Source: CANNBR01 sp964604015 (GTDB lineage Bacteria; Babelota; Babeliae; Babelales; CAIQNR01). Taken from it: a stretch of DNA of 62,350 nucleotides. Each line of letters begins with the position of its first letter. Within the stretch, counting starts at the first letter, position 1. Below are positions 23,925 to 33,000 of the stretch, one piece after another. The notes under the pieces were generated by a model. That model ran no database searches. It was not told the origin of the DNA and saw only the letters and a program-made list of their open reading frames with translations. A program made the position numbers and the translations under genes. The stretch covers positions 1-62,350 of the forward strand of contig CAZRXF010000007.1 in the NCBI GenBank assembly GCA_964604015.1, written 5' to 3'.

Positions 23925-24551
23925 ATGAACCGTTCATTATTTTTTCTTCTTTTTTCGCTTTTCTTCGTAAACACCAAAGGCTCTATTAGCTCACTCTCCA
24001 TTCCTTCTTTTTTGTACTTACTCGTAACAAAAGATCAATGGAGGGGACTTGCTTTACGCGGCGAACACAACGGCCCAATCCTGACCAAGACAACAGGTGA
24101 TCTTTTACACCCTGTCTATACAAAACCATATAGCTGCTCAGCTCTTTATCGATCACAGTCAGAACCAGAAATTCGCGCGATAAAAAGAACTCAAAGAGTC
24201 GATCATGTTATCTTGCTTACTTTCGAGCAACAGCAAATCTATCGACCTCTTCTTGACGATCAATATCATAACCCCATCTTACTGCTTGAATGCACGACCA
24301 AACGATTATCGGGTGACACTTTTACTTATCAATCACCCCCTGATCAAAAAGAGTCTTTTTTTTACTACCACAACCACAAGGCTCCAGGAGCACTTCCTCT
24401 TGCAGCCATCACCAACATTTTTGCACGAGAAGAGAACCCAAATGCCTTTGATGCAAGACTTATTACTGATGCCATAACAACACCTGACCAAGAAACATCA
24501 GAAATTGCAAAAAATATCGATACAACTGCACTTGCAAATATCTTTGATTAG
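23925..24551 (+). CDS. secreted hypothetical protein
   Basis: Not recognised. The 208 residues begin with a hydrophobic signal (MNRSLFFLLFSLFFVNTKGS). The mature part is mixed alpha/beta, with 'HVILLTFEQQQIYRPLLDD' and an acidic helical C-terminus. A TTAGGAGG site sits 7 bases before the start. It is a single plus-strand gene between dprA and gyrA, both on the minus strand. The 150 bases upstream are A/T-rich and carry no promoter I can call with confidence. Confidence 0.78.
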   Translation: MNRSLFFLLFSLFFVNTKGSISSLSIPSFLYLLVTKDQWRGLALRGEHNGPILTKTTGDLLHPVYTKPYSCSALYRSQSEPEIRAIKRTQRVDHVILLTFEQQQIYRPLLDDQYHNPILLLECTTKRLSGDTFTYQSPPDQKESFFYYHNHKAPGALPLAAITNIFAREENPNAFDARLITDAITTPDQETSEIAKNIDTTALANIFD

Positions 24552-24589
24552 TCTTCAGATCCATGCCAAACCGCATACATGTCACGTAA

Positions 24590-24617
24590 TAAAAAAAGGG
24601 AAGCTACGGCTTCCCTT
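24590..24617 (-). terminator. rho-independent terminator after gyrA
   Basis: AAGGGAAGC (24596-24604) pairs perfectly with GCTTCCCTT (24609-24617) around a four-base loop. The A run on its left becomes a T run on the minus strand, so it ends the gyrA transcript; the plus-strand side is weaker. Confidence 0.85.
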
Positions 24618-24641
24618 CTCTATTTGATTGCTCAATTTTTC

Positions 24642-27311
24642 TTAAAACAACATCGTCTGCTGATCGTCCTCAGGTCCACCAAAAAGCACTGTTTGATCAA
24701 CCTCATCTTCCAAGAGATCAGCAACAGGAGAAACACTACCAAATGCAAGCGGTGTTGCATCATCTTCAAGTCCATCAACTTTGATACGTGGGGAAACTTT
24801 CGGAGCAGCAGCTGCTTGTTCCTCTTGCACTCCTCCATCTGAATCTGAGCCTTCAGGATTTTCACCTTCAGTATCACCTTCAAATGCAACAATTGACGCA
24901 AGACGACGGCCATCATCAAGACGAATGAGACGGACACCTTTTGCTTGACGACCCATGGTGCGTACTTCTTTTGGCAGGAGATGGATGATCTTGCCCACGT
25001 CATCAATCAAGAGGATATGAGATTCTTCACTCACGATCACCAAGCCAACGACATCACCATTGCGTCTATCGGTAGGGATTGTTCTGACACCCATACCGCC
25101 ACGGTGTGCCACACGGAAGTCGCCCACACGCGTACGTTTTCCATATCCTTGGGCGGTTGCAAAGAGTAGGTTCTTTTCTTCGTCGTCAATAATTTCCATA
25201 CCAACCACTTGGTCGTCATCACGCAGACGAATACCAATCACACCAGCGGCCTGACGTCCCATCACGCGAACTTCGTCTTCCTTAAAGCGGATTCCTTGGC
25301 CATGAGCGGTTGCAAGAACAATGTCATCCTTACCTGAGCTGACACCACAGAAGGCAAGCGCATCGTCTTCACGCAATCCAACGGCACGTATACCGGACAC
25401 GCGGACTTTGGCAAATGCTTGAGCATCAGTCTTTTTAATGATCCCTTTCCTGCTGACCATGACAATGTTTTTATTTTCCATGTCACGCATGCACAGCAGT
25501 TTAACGACACTTTCACCTTCTATGAGAGGAAGAAGGTTCACAATGGCGCGACCCTTTGACGTACGAGAACCTTCAGCTACTTCATACACACGCATACTGT
25601 ACACACGGCCAAGACTCGTAAAGAAGAGAAGCTCATCATGGTTACGTGCAACAAACACGTCTTTGACAAGATCATCAAGATCATCGAGTTTTTGCATACC
25701 CATCTTGCCCTTACCGCCACGGTGCTGGACACTGTAGGTATTGAGTGGCACACGTTTGACATAGCCTTTGCTGGTCAATGTCACAACCACATCTTCATCA
25801 GGAATCAGATCTTCATCGGTAAGTGATTCGAAGCGATCTTCAATCTTGGTACGACGCGGATTGTCGTAATTTGTTTTGAGGCTTACAAGCTCTTCGCGAA
25901 TTTCTTTTTTAAGAACGGTGCGATCATCCAACACTGATTGTAAGTAGGCGATGCGCGTACGTAACTCTGCAATTTCGTTATGAATCTTTTCTTGCTCCAT
26001 CCCGGTCAAACGCTGCAAGCGCATTTCCAAGATCGCTTTCCCTTGTTCAACAGAAAGCTTGTATCCCTTTTCAAGCGCTGCAATTGCTTCATCACCCGAT
26101 TGCGATTGTTTAATCAATTGAATAATTGCATCGATATGTTTGAGGGCAATTACAAACCCTTCAAGGACATGTTCACGTGCTTTTGCTTTTTCAAGATCAA
26201 ACAGTGTTCGTTTGTACACCACCGTTTCTCGGTGTACCAAGAACTGTGCAAGCAACTCTTTAAGCGTGAAAATACGAGGGCAGTTATCAAGGAGACCGAG
26301 CATCAAAATAGAAAGGGATGTTTGAAGCGCTGTGTTTTTATACAACTGATTCAGAACAACTTCAGCAGATTCATTGCGTTTGACATCAACAACAACGCGC
26401 ATACCACGCTTGTCAGATTCATCACGAATGTTGCTAATTCCTTCGATCACCTTGTCTTTTACCAACTCAGCAATCTTAATAATCAGTTCTGCCTTATTCA
26501 CTTGGTACGGAAGTTCAGTGATAACGATCACTTGGCCTTTTTTGCTTTCTTGCACTTCTGCAACGCCACGAATAACGACGTTACCGCGCCCTGTCTGATA
26601 CGCTTTCAGCACACCAGAACGGCCACACACGATACCACCTGTTGGAAAGTCAGGAGCAGGAATAAATTTGATAAGTTCTTCAAACGACAAATGTTCGTTT
26701 TCAAGAAGCGCAAGGCAGGCATCAACCACTTCACCTAGATTGTGCGGAGGAATCGAGGTTGCCATACCAACGGCAATCCCAGCGGTTCCATTGACCAGCA
26801 GGTTAGGAAGACGGCTTGGAAGTACAACTGGCTCTACGGTCGATTCATCAAAGTTGGAAACAAAGGGCACCGTATTTTTATCGATATCGGCCAAAATTTC
26901 TTGGGAGATTTCCTTCATCCGAACTTCGGTATAACGCATAGCAGCTGCATTATCACCATCAACCGATCCCCAGTTACCTTGTCCATCAAGGAGCGGATAG
27001 CGTTTTGCAAAGGTCTGCACCATACCGACCATCGTGTTGTACACCGCCTGGTCACCATGTGGGTGATATTTACCAAGCACGTCACCAACCACACGTACCG
27101 ACTTGCGATACGGCTTATTGTAATGATACCCAAGCTCATGCATTGCATAGAGCACCCGGCGGTGAACTGGCTTTAAGCCATCTCGAATGTCAGGAATGGC
27201 ACGACTTACCACCACAGACATCGCATAATCGAGGAACGAATTTTTAAGCTCATCCTCGATTAAAACCGGTTTTGTTTTTAGATCAACCTTGGTCTTTTGT
27301 ACTTCTGCCAT
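24642..27311 (-). CDS. gyrA: DNA gyrase subunit A
   Basis: GyrA cuts and rejoins DNA in the gyrase heterotetramer that introduces negative supercoils. The 889-residue protein has the winged-helix/tower core with 'AAAMRYTEVRM', placing the catalytic Tyr at 127. The six-bladed C-terminal wrapping domain includes the GyrA box as 'QHRGGKGKMG', which separates gyrase from topoisomerase IV. The last ~75 residues form an acidic Ser/Glu/Asp/Ala tail. The start is supported by AAGGGG about 10 bases upstream and by a strong promoter. gyrB is not in the window. Confidence 0.97.
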   Translation of the reverse strand: MAEVQKTKVDLKTKPVLIEDELKNSFLDYAMSVVVSRAIPDIRDGLKPVHRRVLYAMHELGYHYNKPYRKSVRVVGDVLGKYHPHGDQAVYNTMVGMVQTFAKRYPLLDGQGNWGSVDGDNAAAMRYTEVRMKEISQEILADIDKNTVPFVSNFDESTVEPVVLPSRLPNLLVNGTAGIAVGMATSIPPHNLGEVVDACLALLENEHLSFEELIKFIPAPDFPTGGIVCGRSGVLKAYQTGRGNVVIRGVAEVQESKKGQVIVITELPYQVNKAELIIKIAELVKDKVIEGISNIRDESDKRGMRVVVDVKRNESAEVVLNQLYKNTALQTSLSILMLGLLDNCPRIFTLKELLAQFLVHRETVVYKRTLFDLEKAKAREHVLEGFVIALKHIDAIIQLIKQSQSGDEAIAALEKGYKLSVEQGKAILEMRLQRLTGMEQEKIHNEIAELRTRIAYLQSVLDDRTVLKKEIREELVSLKTNYDNPRRTKIEDRFESLTDEDLIPDEDVVVTLTSKGYVKRVPLNTYSVQHRGGKGKMGMQKLDDLDDLVKDVFVARNHDELLFFTSLGRVYSMRVYEVAEGSRTSKGRAIVNLLPLIEGESVVKLLCMRDMENKNIVMVSRKGIIKKTDAQAFAKVRVSGIRAVGLREDDALAFCGVSSGKDDIVLATAHGQGIRFKEDEVRVMGRQAAGVIGIRLRDDDQVVGMEIIDDEEKNLLFATAQGYGKRTRVGDFRVAHRGGMGVRTIPTDRRNGDVVGLVIVSEESHILLIDDVGKIIHLLPKEVRTMGRQAKGVRLIRLDDGRRLASIVAFEGDTEGENPEGSDSDGGVQEEQAAAAPKVSPRIKVDGLEDDATPLAFGSVSPVADLLEDEVDQTVLFGGPEDDQQTMLF

Positions 27312-27380
27312 ACCTGCTACCCCTTAGATCGTTCGGTGTTACTCTCCGCTTATTTTCATGATTTTATGCGCACTTTGGTC

Positions 27381-27409
27381 AGTATACCGTCTTTCTTAAA
27401 AGCGGGCAA
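27381..27409 (-). promoter_or_regulatory. predicted sigma-70 promoter for gyrA
   Basis: On the minus strand TTGCCC and TATACT are separated by exactly 17 bases, 70 bases before the gyrA start. The rest of the gyrA/27561 gap shows nothing else firm. Confidence 0.65.
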
Positions 27410-27560
27410 AAGAACAACAGAAAACATGTGCTTATTTTTCAGGAATCATTTACTCACAAACCATATTTATGTTATGTTTCAAATTGAAATATCATAAGGG
27501 TCGAGATTCTGTCAAGGTCGCATCAAGTACGGAATCAAGTAAAAATGGAGAAAGAAGATT

Positions 27561-28412
27561 ATGTCTTTCAATAAACTTTCCAGCACTTTTGTTACTTTTC
27601 TTTTTGCGTTATCGCACATCCAGATACTTATACCTGCATCTGCTGCCGATCCTTCAAAGCCTAAAGCCTCAGAAAAAAGAAGCGTCCGTTTCTTTGAAAA
27701 TCCAAAGCCTTTCAACGTAGCTCGCCAAACGGGGCAATACCCCGAAACCACTCGTGGAAAAATTGGCGAAGGCGATGAAACTGAAGAAATGCGACGCACA
27801 AGAAAACTCCAAGCTATTCAAAGAGTTATTGAATTCAACTTAAATGAACCCGTAGAAATTTTGCTTGCAATGATTCAGGAACATGCAACTCCACTGGCAG
27901 AAAGACTCGCTGCATCTCAAGGGATACTAACGTTGTCACAGCATTACAGAGACGCATACACTAACCTTATTAATTTTCTTGCGGAAAAATGTGTTGAACG
28001 TAAATTAATCGATGATCTGCGATTGCAAGAACAATCGACATTTTCAAAATACCTCGCCCTCCGTGATGCAGATTTTTTTGCAAACCCTGAATTCAAAACT
28101 CTAGTTACAGAGTTCCTGGATAAAAGCGAAGCCAACTCTTTCGAGGCCGTAACCGTCATCACCGCTCCTGCTGCTAGCGAGCCAGCAGCGGAACCTTCCC
28201 CTGCACCTGCCGCGTCTTTTCCAGCTCAAGCTCCAATCCCACATCAGGAAGAAGCTATTTCTAAGCATCCCCAAGGAATTTCTCAACCTGCTCTGCCTCC
28301 CTACCATATCCCACCCCCAGCTACTCTTCCTAAGGTAAAACGCAACCCAACCCTGGAAGAACAAATCACTTCTGACCTTCTTTCATCACTTATGCAATTC
28401 GTGTGGGAATAA
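27561..28412 (+). CDS. secreted hypothetical protein, paralogue of the next gene
   Basis: Not recognised. The 283 residues have a signal peptide (MSFNKLSSTFVTFLFALSHI, cleavage likely after Ala-Ser-Ala near residue 28). Next come a basic block 'KRSVRFFENPKP', a 'VIEFNLNEPVE' block, a helical domain with 'LSQHYRDAYTNLINFLAEK' and 'FKTLVTEFLDKSEANS', and a Pro/Ala-rich disordered tail. The same blocks occur in order in 28432-29349 ('KRTVHFHHNPAP', 'VMEFENDEPVE', 'LSTMYREELRAFVRFV', 'FQNLVQEFLDKYEYTI'), so the two arose by tandem duplication. GGAGAAAG ribosome-binding site. Confidence 0.82.
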   Translation: MSFNKLSSTFVTFLFALSHIQILIPASAADPSKPKASEKRSVRFFENPKPFNVARQTGQYPETTRGKIGEGDETEEMRRTRKLQAIQRVIEFNLNEPVEILLAMIQEHATPLAERLAASQGILTLSQHYRDAYTNLINFLAEKCVERKLIDDLRLQEQSTFSKYLALRDADFFANPEFKTLVTEFLDKSEANSFEAVTVITAPAASEPAAEPSPAPAASFPAQAPIPHQEEAISKHPQGISQPALPPYHIPPPATLPKVKRNPTLEEQITSDLLSSLMQFVWE

Positions 28413-28431
28413 TAAAATGGAGATAACGCTC

Positions 28432-29349
28432 ATGAACAAAAACCGTACAATCAAAGCACTCAGTGCTCTGTCACCGTTTCTTGCCACTAAGAAAGGCACC
28501 TGGCGATACGCCTTGTTCTTATGCGCCCTTGCTACTATTTTTTCAATCAATTTTCTTTGCGCGTCAGAACCAGATGTAAGGGCATCACTCCCCACGCAAC
28601 ATACCGCTCAAGACCTCAGCATTGCCCCGCAAGTCGGTACAACCCCAAAAGCAAAGAGAACTGTTCACTTTCACCATAATCCAGCTCCTACCGAAGGTCT
28701 CACTCGTCAATCTGCTATCGCTGCTAAACTCAAACAAGAACGGCGAGACAAACAACAGCGTCGTCAGATTGCCGCTCGCGCTCAACTTCAAGCAGCGCAA
28801 CGAAACATGCATAGTCCTACTGCAACTCTTTCTGATGATGATGCTCTATTAGAAAAGCAACGAGAAGAAAAATTACCAGCAGCCTCACAGGTGATGGAAT
28901 TTGAAAACGATGAACCTGTCGAAGAAAAAAGTCTAGCTGAAAAACAGGAAGCACATATGAAAATGCTACAAGATTCGCGCATCGTCCCTTTTATTAAACT
29001 TTCTCAGATGCCTCTTGCTGAATTGAGCGCTACTCTGCCTCAACACGTGACATACCTTTCTACCATGTACCGGGAAGAACTGAGGGCGTTTGTACGATTC
29101 GTCCTAGAAACACTTTTAGAAGAACAAATCCTTATCGATCAGACGGTCCTGATCCATAATCTTGACAGACAAATACAGGCACTCAACAGCGTAGGGACGT
29201 TTCATCCTCAGGCATTCCAGAACCTCGTTCAAGAATTTCTCGACAAATATGAGTACACAATTCCCCCGGCACCTTCCGCACCTGTCAGAACTGGAGGCGC
29301 TGCAGCTTTTGGAAGCGGCCTTGTTGAGTGGAACCTTGACGAAGAATAA
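28432..29349 (+). CDS. secreted hypothetical protein, paralogue of 27561-28412
   Basis: Not recognised. It has 305 residues from ATG 28432; an in-frame ATG 15 bases earlier is part of ATGGAG, the probable ribosome-binding site. The N-terminus has a long basic n-region before the hydrophobic signal (residues ~24-45, 'RYALFLCALATIFSINFLCA'). It shares four ordered blocks with the preceding gene but has an extra Arg/Gln-rich coiled-coil stretch (about residues 80-130) and lacks the Pro-rich tail. The genes are 19 bases apart and probably co-transcribed. No terminator is obvious before lepA. Confidence 0.82.
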   Translation: MNKNRTIKALSALSPFLATKKGTWRYALFLCALATIFSINFLCASEPDVRASLPTQHTAQDLSIAPQVGTTPKAKRTVHFHHNPAPTEGLTRQSAIAAKLKQERRDKQQRRQIAARAQLQAAQRNMHSPTATLSDDDALLEKQREEKLPAASQVMEFENDEPVEEKSLAEKQEAHMKMLQDSRIVPFIKLSQMPLAELSATLPQHVTYLSTMYREELRAFVRFVLETLLEEQILIDQTVLIHNLDRQIQALNSVGTFHPQAFQNLVQEFLDKYEYTIPPAPSAPVRTGGAAAFGSGLVEWNLDEE

Positions 29350-29425
29350 AAAGATATTACTTCTTTTTATATCTCACAGCTCAGCCTACATGACCTTTGT
29401 TCTGCGTTCTGGTAAGGACCTTGGT

Positions 29426-29454
29426 TTTACAAAGTCCCGTGGTTGCTTTACAAT
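29426..29454 (+). promoter_or_regulatory. predicted sigma-70 promoter for lepA
   Basis: TTTACA and TACAAT are separated by 17 bases, 56 bases before ATG 29511. Confidence 0.6.
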
Positions 29455-29510
29455 TCTAGATTAAGCTTTCCCAAAAAGGTCTGGAATGCGTACACAAGCC
29501 ACGGAATCGT

Positions 29511-31331
29511 ATGAAATTAACCAAAGAAAACTTAAAAACATTTACTCCTGATAAAGTCAGAAATTTCTCTGTCATCGCTCATATCGATCACGGGAAATCA
29601 ACCTTATCTGACCGCCTTCTTGAAACAACCGGCACCCTTTCAACTCGCACCAAGAACGATCTTTTCATGGACAAACTCCAGGTGGAAAAAGAGCGTGGTA
29701 TCACCGTTAAGGCGCAAACCGCTTCCATGGTGTACGAATACAAGGGTGAGCAGTACCTCCTGAACCTTATCGACACCCCCGGTCACGTTGATTTCAGTTA
29801 CGAAGTATCCCGTTCTTTGTATGCCTGCCAAGGCGCACTCTTGTTGGTTGATGCGTGCCAAGGGGTGCAAGCCCAGACCATGGCAAACTTTTACCTTGCA
29901 TTCGAGCAAGATCTAACGATCCTTCCCGTGATTAACAAAATCGACATGGCAAACGCCGATGTTGATAAAGTTGCACGCGAGTTAGCTGCTCTTTTTGACT
30001 ACAAAAAAGACGAACTGCTCCTTGCCTCAGCAAAAGTAGGTATCGGTATCAAAGAAATTCTTGATGCCATTGTAGAACGTATTCCTGCCCCAAAAACTGA
30101 CCCTTCAGGACCGCTGAAAGCGCTTTTATTTGATTCATGGTTTGACGAATACAAAGGGGTTATTTGTTTGGTCACTCTCGAAAGTGGCTCTTTAAGAAAA
30201 GGTGACGACGTCAGCCTGGCGCAAGGAAATGATCGCTACGAAGTTCTTGATATCGGTGTCATGTATCCAGAGCCAACACCGACCGATTGCCTGTATTCAG
30301 GACAAGTTGGCTATGTCATCATGGGTATGAAAACGGTGCGTGAAGCCCGTATCGGTGACACTATCTATGCAACCAAACATCCGGTTAAACCATTTCCTGG
30401 TTTTAGACCAGCAAAACCGATGGTGTTTGCCGGTATCTTTCCTGTCGAAAATACCGAGTTTGAGCTTTTAAAAGACGCTATTGAAAAACTTACCTTGAAC
30501 GATGCTAGTGTAACCGTTGAAAAAAAATCTTCTCCTGCGCTCGGTCTTGGTTTTCGTTGTGGGTTCCTTGGATTGTTGCATGCAGACGTGTTTAAACAAC
30601 GGCTCGAGCAAGAATATGATATGTCGGTCATCATCACCGCTCCAAGTGTTCGCTATCAAATTAAACTGACCAACGGCACTCTGATGGACATCGAAAACCC
30701 GTCAGACTTTCCAGAACGCAACTACATCGAAACCATCTTTGAACCGATCATTAAGGCGACGATCATTGTTCCCACTGAGTATCTGGGAAACATTCTTGAT
30801 CTTTGCCAGAAAAAACGCGGTGTACAGCTTGATATGACCTACCTTGACGAAGGCCGTGTCATCTTAAAATACCGTTTACCACTTAATGAAATCGCTTCTG
30901 ATTTTTATGATCAACTGAAATCTCTTTCCTCTGGTTACGCAAGTTTTGATTACGAGGAAGGTGGCTACGAGCCAGCTGATCTGGTCAAAATGGACATCTT
31001 ACTCAACGCTAAACCAGTCGACGCATTGGCAGTGATTGTTCACAAAGACAACGCGTATTACCTTGGTCGTTCCTTGTCTGAAAAGTTGCGTCAAGCGATT
31101 CCTCGTCAACTGTTTGAAGTCGTCATTCAAGCAGCACTGGGAGCCAATATTATTGCACGTGAACGCGTTGCTCCATTGCGTAAAAACGTAACGGCAAAAT
31201 GTTATGGTGGTGACATCACTCGAAAACGCAAACTCCTTGAAAAGCAAAAAGAAGGTAAGAAGCGTATGAAGCAGGTTGGTAACGTTGAAGTCCCACAAGA
31301 AGCGTTCTTGACGATTCTTAAAAAAGATTAA
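29511..31331 (+). CDS. lepA: elongation factor 4 (LepA)
   Basis: LepA is a ribosome-associated GTPase that acts on stalled or mispositioned ribosomes. The 606 residues carry the G1 loop AHIDHGKST at 23-31, the switch region 'KERGITVKAQTA', G3 'DTPGHVDF' and G4 'NKID'. The LepA-specific domains follow, with 'GFRCGFLGLLHADV' and the C-terminal basic end 'KCYGGDITRKRKLLEKQKEGKKRMK' (here split: GGDITRKRKL then KEGKKRMK). Length and motifs are standard. The stop is only 7 bases from the stop of the convergent secreted gene, leaving no room for a terminator between them. Confidence 0.97.
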   Translation: MKLTKENLKTFTPDKVRNFSVIAHIDHGKSTLSDRLLETTGTLSTRTKNDLFMDKLQVEKERGITVKAQTASMVYEYKGEQYLLNLIDTPGHVDFSYEVSRSLYACQGALLLVDACQGVQAQTMANFYLAFEQDLTILPVINKIDMANADVDKVARELAALFDYKKDELLLASAKVGIGIKEILDAIVERIPAPKTDPSGPLKALLFDSWFDEYKGVICLVTLESGSLRKGDDVSLAQGNDRYEVLDIGVMYPEPTPTDCLYSGQVGYVIMGMKTVREARIGDTIYATKHPVKPFPGFRPAKPMVFAGIFPVENTEFELLKDAIEKLTLNDASVTVEKKSSPALGLGFRCGFLGLLHADVFKQRLEQEYDMSVIITAPSVRYQIKLTNGTLMDIENPSDFPERNYIETIFEPIIKATIIVPTEYLGNILDLCQKKRGVQLDMTYLDEGRVILKYRLPLNEIASDFYDQLKSLSSGYASFDYEEGGYEPADLVKMDILLNAKPVDALAVIVHKDNAYYLGRSLSEKLRQAIPRQLFEVVIQAALGANIIARERVAPLRKNVTAKCYGGDITRKRKLLEKQKEGKKRMKQVGNVEVPQEAFLTILKKD

Positions 31332-31338
31332 CCCTTAC

Positions 31339-32973
31339 TTAACGCAATTGAGCGGTCAGACCAAGGGCAAAATCGATAACTTTCTTGGTCTTATCTGATG
31401 CTCCGTCTCGTTGTTTTTCCAACTCTTGGCGATAAGCATCTTCAAAGATCTCCAACTGCTCACGCGGCATGTTTTGCAAGAATGGTGGAAGATGCTGGAA
31501 GTTGAGAGCCCCTTCTTTTTGTTCAGCAACAAGTTGCGCGTAATCTTGTGCGTCTGCAGCAGGGTCAACTTTACCAAGGGCCTTACGAATTCTGATTCGT
31601 TCTGCTGGTGTTGTCGTAGGAAATCGTAAGAGGCTTTCTAAAAAGTCGGTATACACACCTTCAAGACTCGCCCGTGATTCTTCATCTGCTACAGATTGAA
31701 AATCAAATCCCTGTCCAGTTCCTTTCACCAGATCAAGTGCAACGATACGTACCTGCTTATCAAGCAAGAAATATTCAATACCTTGTAAGGTTTCGAGCGC
31801 CTTCTTCATAGATGCCACCTGTTCAGTATCTAACTGCGCTTCAGGAGAATTTTTTCTTCTTACTCGCAGGGCAAGTATATCAATCGCTTCGCTCCGTGCC
31901 TTGATCAGGATATCTAACTGCTTCAGATATTTTGCAACTGAACTGCCCTTTGATGCTTCCGGCGTCAATTTATAGGCGATCATGACACCATCAACATCGC
32001 CCTGCTTAACACTCGTTTCAAACAAATCAGAGGTAACCTTGGGATCCAGCCCTTCAACATTCACTCCCTCTTCTTCAAACAGTCGAAACAACGAATACTG
32101 GTGATTTTTTAATGTCTGCTCGACTTGTGCCTTGGTGATTTTTGCCCCGTTGACAAGCAGTAGTTCCATCGCACTCTTGCTGCCACTCGTAATCACCGCA
32201 TCGATGACCTGTGGGTCTTGAGCAAGTTTTACAAGCTTTGCCTTTCCAGCTTTTCCAGAAAACCCCTGTGTCACTTTGTTTACTGCCACCTGCATATCAC
32301 TTCTCAGTTTTTCTGCAGTCGCAATGAGTTTGAGCACCTGCTTACGATTTTTCTGTTGCTTTAAAAGCCCATTCAGTTCCTGCTCAACAGTGTTGAATTT
32401 CTTTTCAAAACTGCTCAATTTTTTATTAAGCGATGCATCCAAGAACCTTAACCCTGAAGGATCAACAGTCCGAACTTCCTTTGCAGTCGTAGAAAGTCGC
32501 GTGGTGATATCGCGCTCAAAAACGGTATCCGATACCACGATTTTTGGCTGAGTCTGTTTTCTTCGAAACAACCAACCAAAAAGACTTCGTTTTTGTTGTT
32601 GTGCAACTTTTTTTATCGCTTGCTGCGCTTCTTGAGAAGGTTTGGTATCTGCAACAGAAACAGGCTCCACGATAGCGACAGGTGCAGGGCTTGATGAAAC
32701 ACTCTCGTCGATGCTTTGTCGCCTACTTGATCCTTGCGATGATCCATAGCCCGAACTCGGAGTTGACCCACGACTACTCAAATGTTCTTCATCAATCGGC
32801 AGAAGTTCGTCATCGTGTTCATGAGAACCTCGGGTGTCACTCATTTTTGGCCGAAGGAGTGTTTCAAGATCTGCTTCGCTCATTCTTGAGTACAGCACAC
32901 CAGCATCACCAGCAGCTGTTACTACACCCTGCAAGCACAATATCCCAGCAAGCATAATCGTGAATCTTTTCAT
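31339..32973 (-). CDS. secreted protein with degenerate ankyrin-like segment, paralogue of 34147-35988
   Basis: Not recognised as a family. The 544 residues have a signal peptide (MKRFTIMLAGILCLQGVVTA) and a Ser-rich disordered region. An aromatic-basic motif follows (KRSLFGWLFRRK, 128-139), then a conserved helical block ('DTVFERDITTRLSTTAKEV', 'FLDASLNKKLSSFEKKF'). Next is an ankyrin-like segment near 258-300 ('AMELLLVNGAKIT'). Two copies of a short repeat close the protein (about 422-452 and 488-525, the latter 'LNFQHLPPFLQNMP...'). All these parts occur in the same order in 34147-35988. It is last in a four-gene minus-strand cluster of secreted proteins (36951 to 31339). Confidence 0.84.
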   Translation of the reverse strand: MKRFTIMLAGILCLQGVVTAAGDAGVLYSRMSEADLETLLRPKMSDTRGSHEHDDELLPIDEEHLSSRGSTPSSGYGSSQGSSRRQSIDESVSSSPAPVAIVEPVSVADTKPSQEAQQAIKKVAQQQKRSLFGWLFRRKQTQPKIVVSDTVFERDITTRLSTTAKEVRTVDPSGLRFLDASLNKKLSSFEKKFNTVEQELNGLLKQQKNRKQVLKLIATAEKLRSDMQVAVNKVTQGFSGKAGKAKLVKLAQDPQVIDAVITSGSKSAMELLLVNGAKITKAQVEQTLKNHQYSLFRLFEEEGVNVEGLDPKVTSDLFETSVKQGDVDGVMIAYKLTPEASKGSSVAKYLKQLDILIKARSEAIDILALRVRRKNSPEAQLDTEQVASMKKALETLQGIEYFLLDKQVRIVALDLVKGTGQGFDFQSVADEESRASLEGVYTDFLESLLRFPTTTPAERIRIRKALGKVDPAADAQDYAQLVAEQKEGALNFQHLPPFLQNMPREQLEIFEDAYRQELEKQRDGASDKTKKVIDFALGLTAQLR

Positions 32974-33000
32974 CTCTTCCTCAGCTGTTTTGCGTAATCT

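Noticed and set aside
25980..26738. 252-codon open frame on the plus strand opposite gyrA
   Set aside because: It lies wholly inside the well-conserved gyrA gene on the other strand, has no ribosome-binding site or recognisable product, and such antisense frames follow from gyrA codon use.
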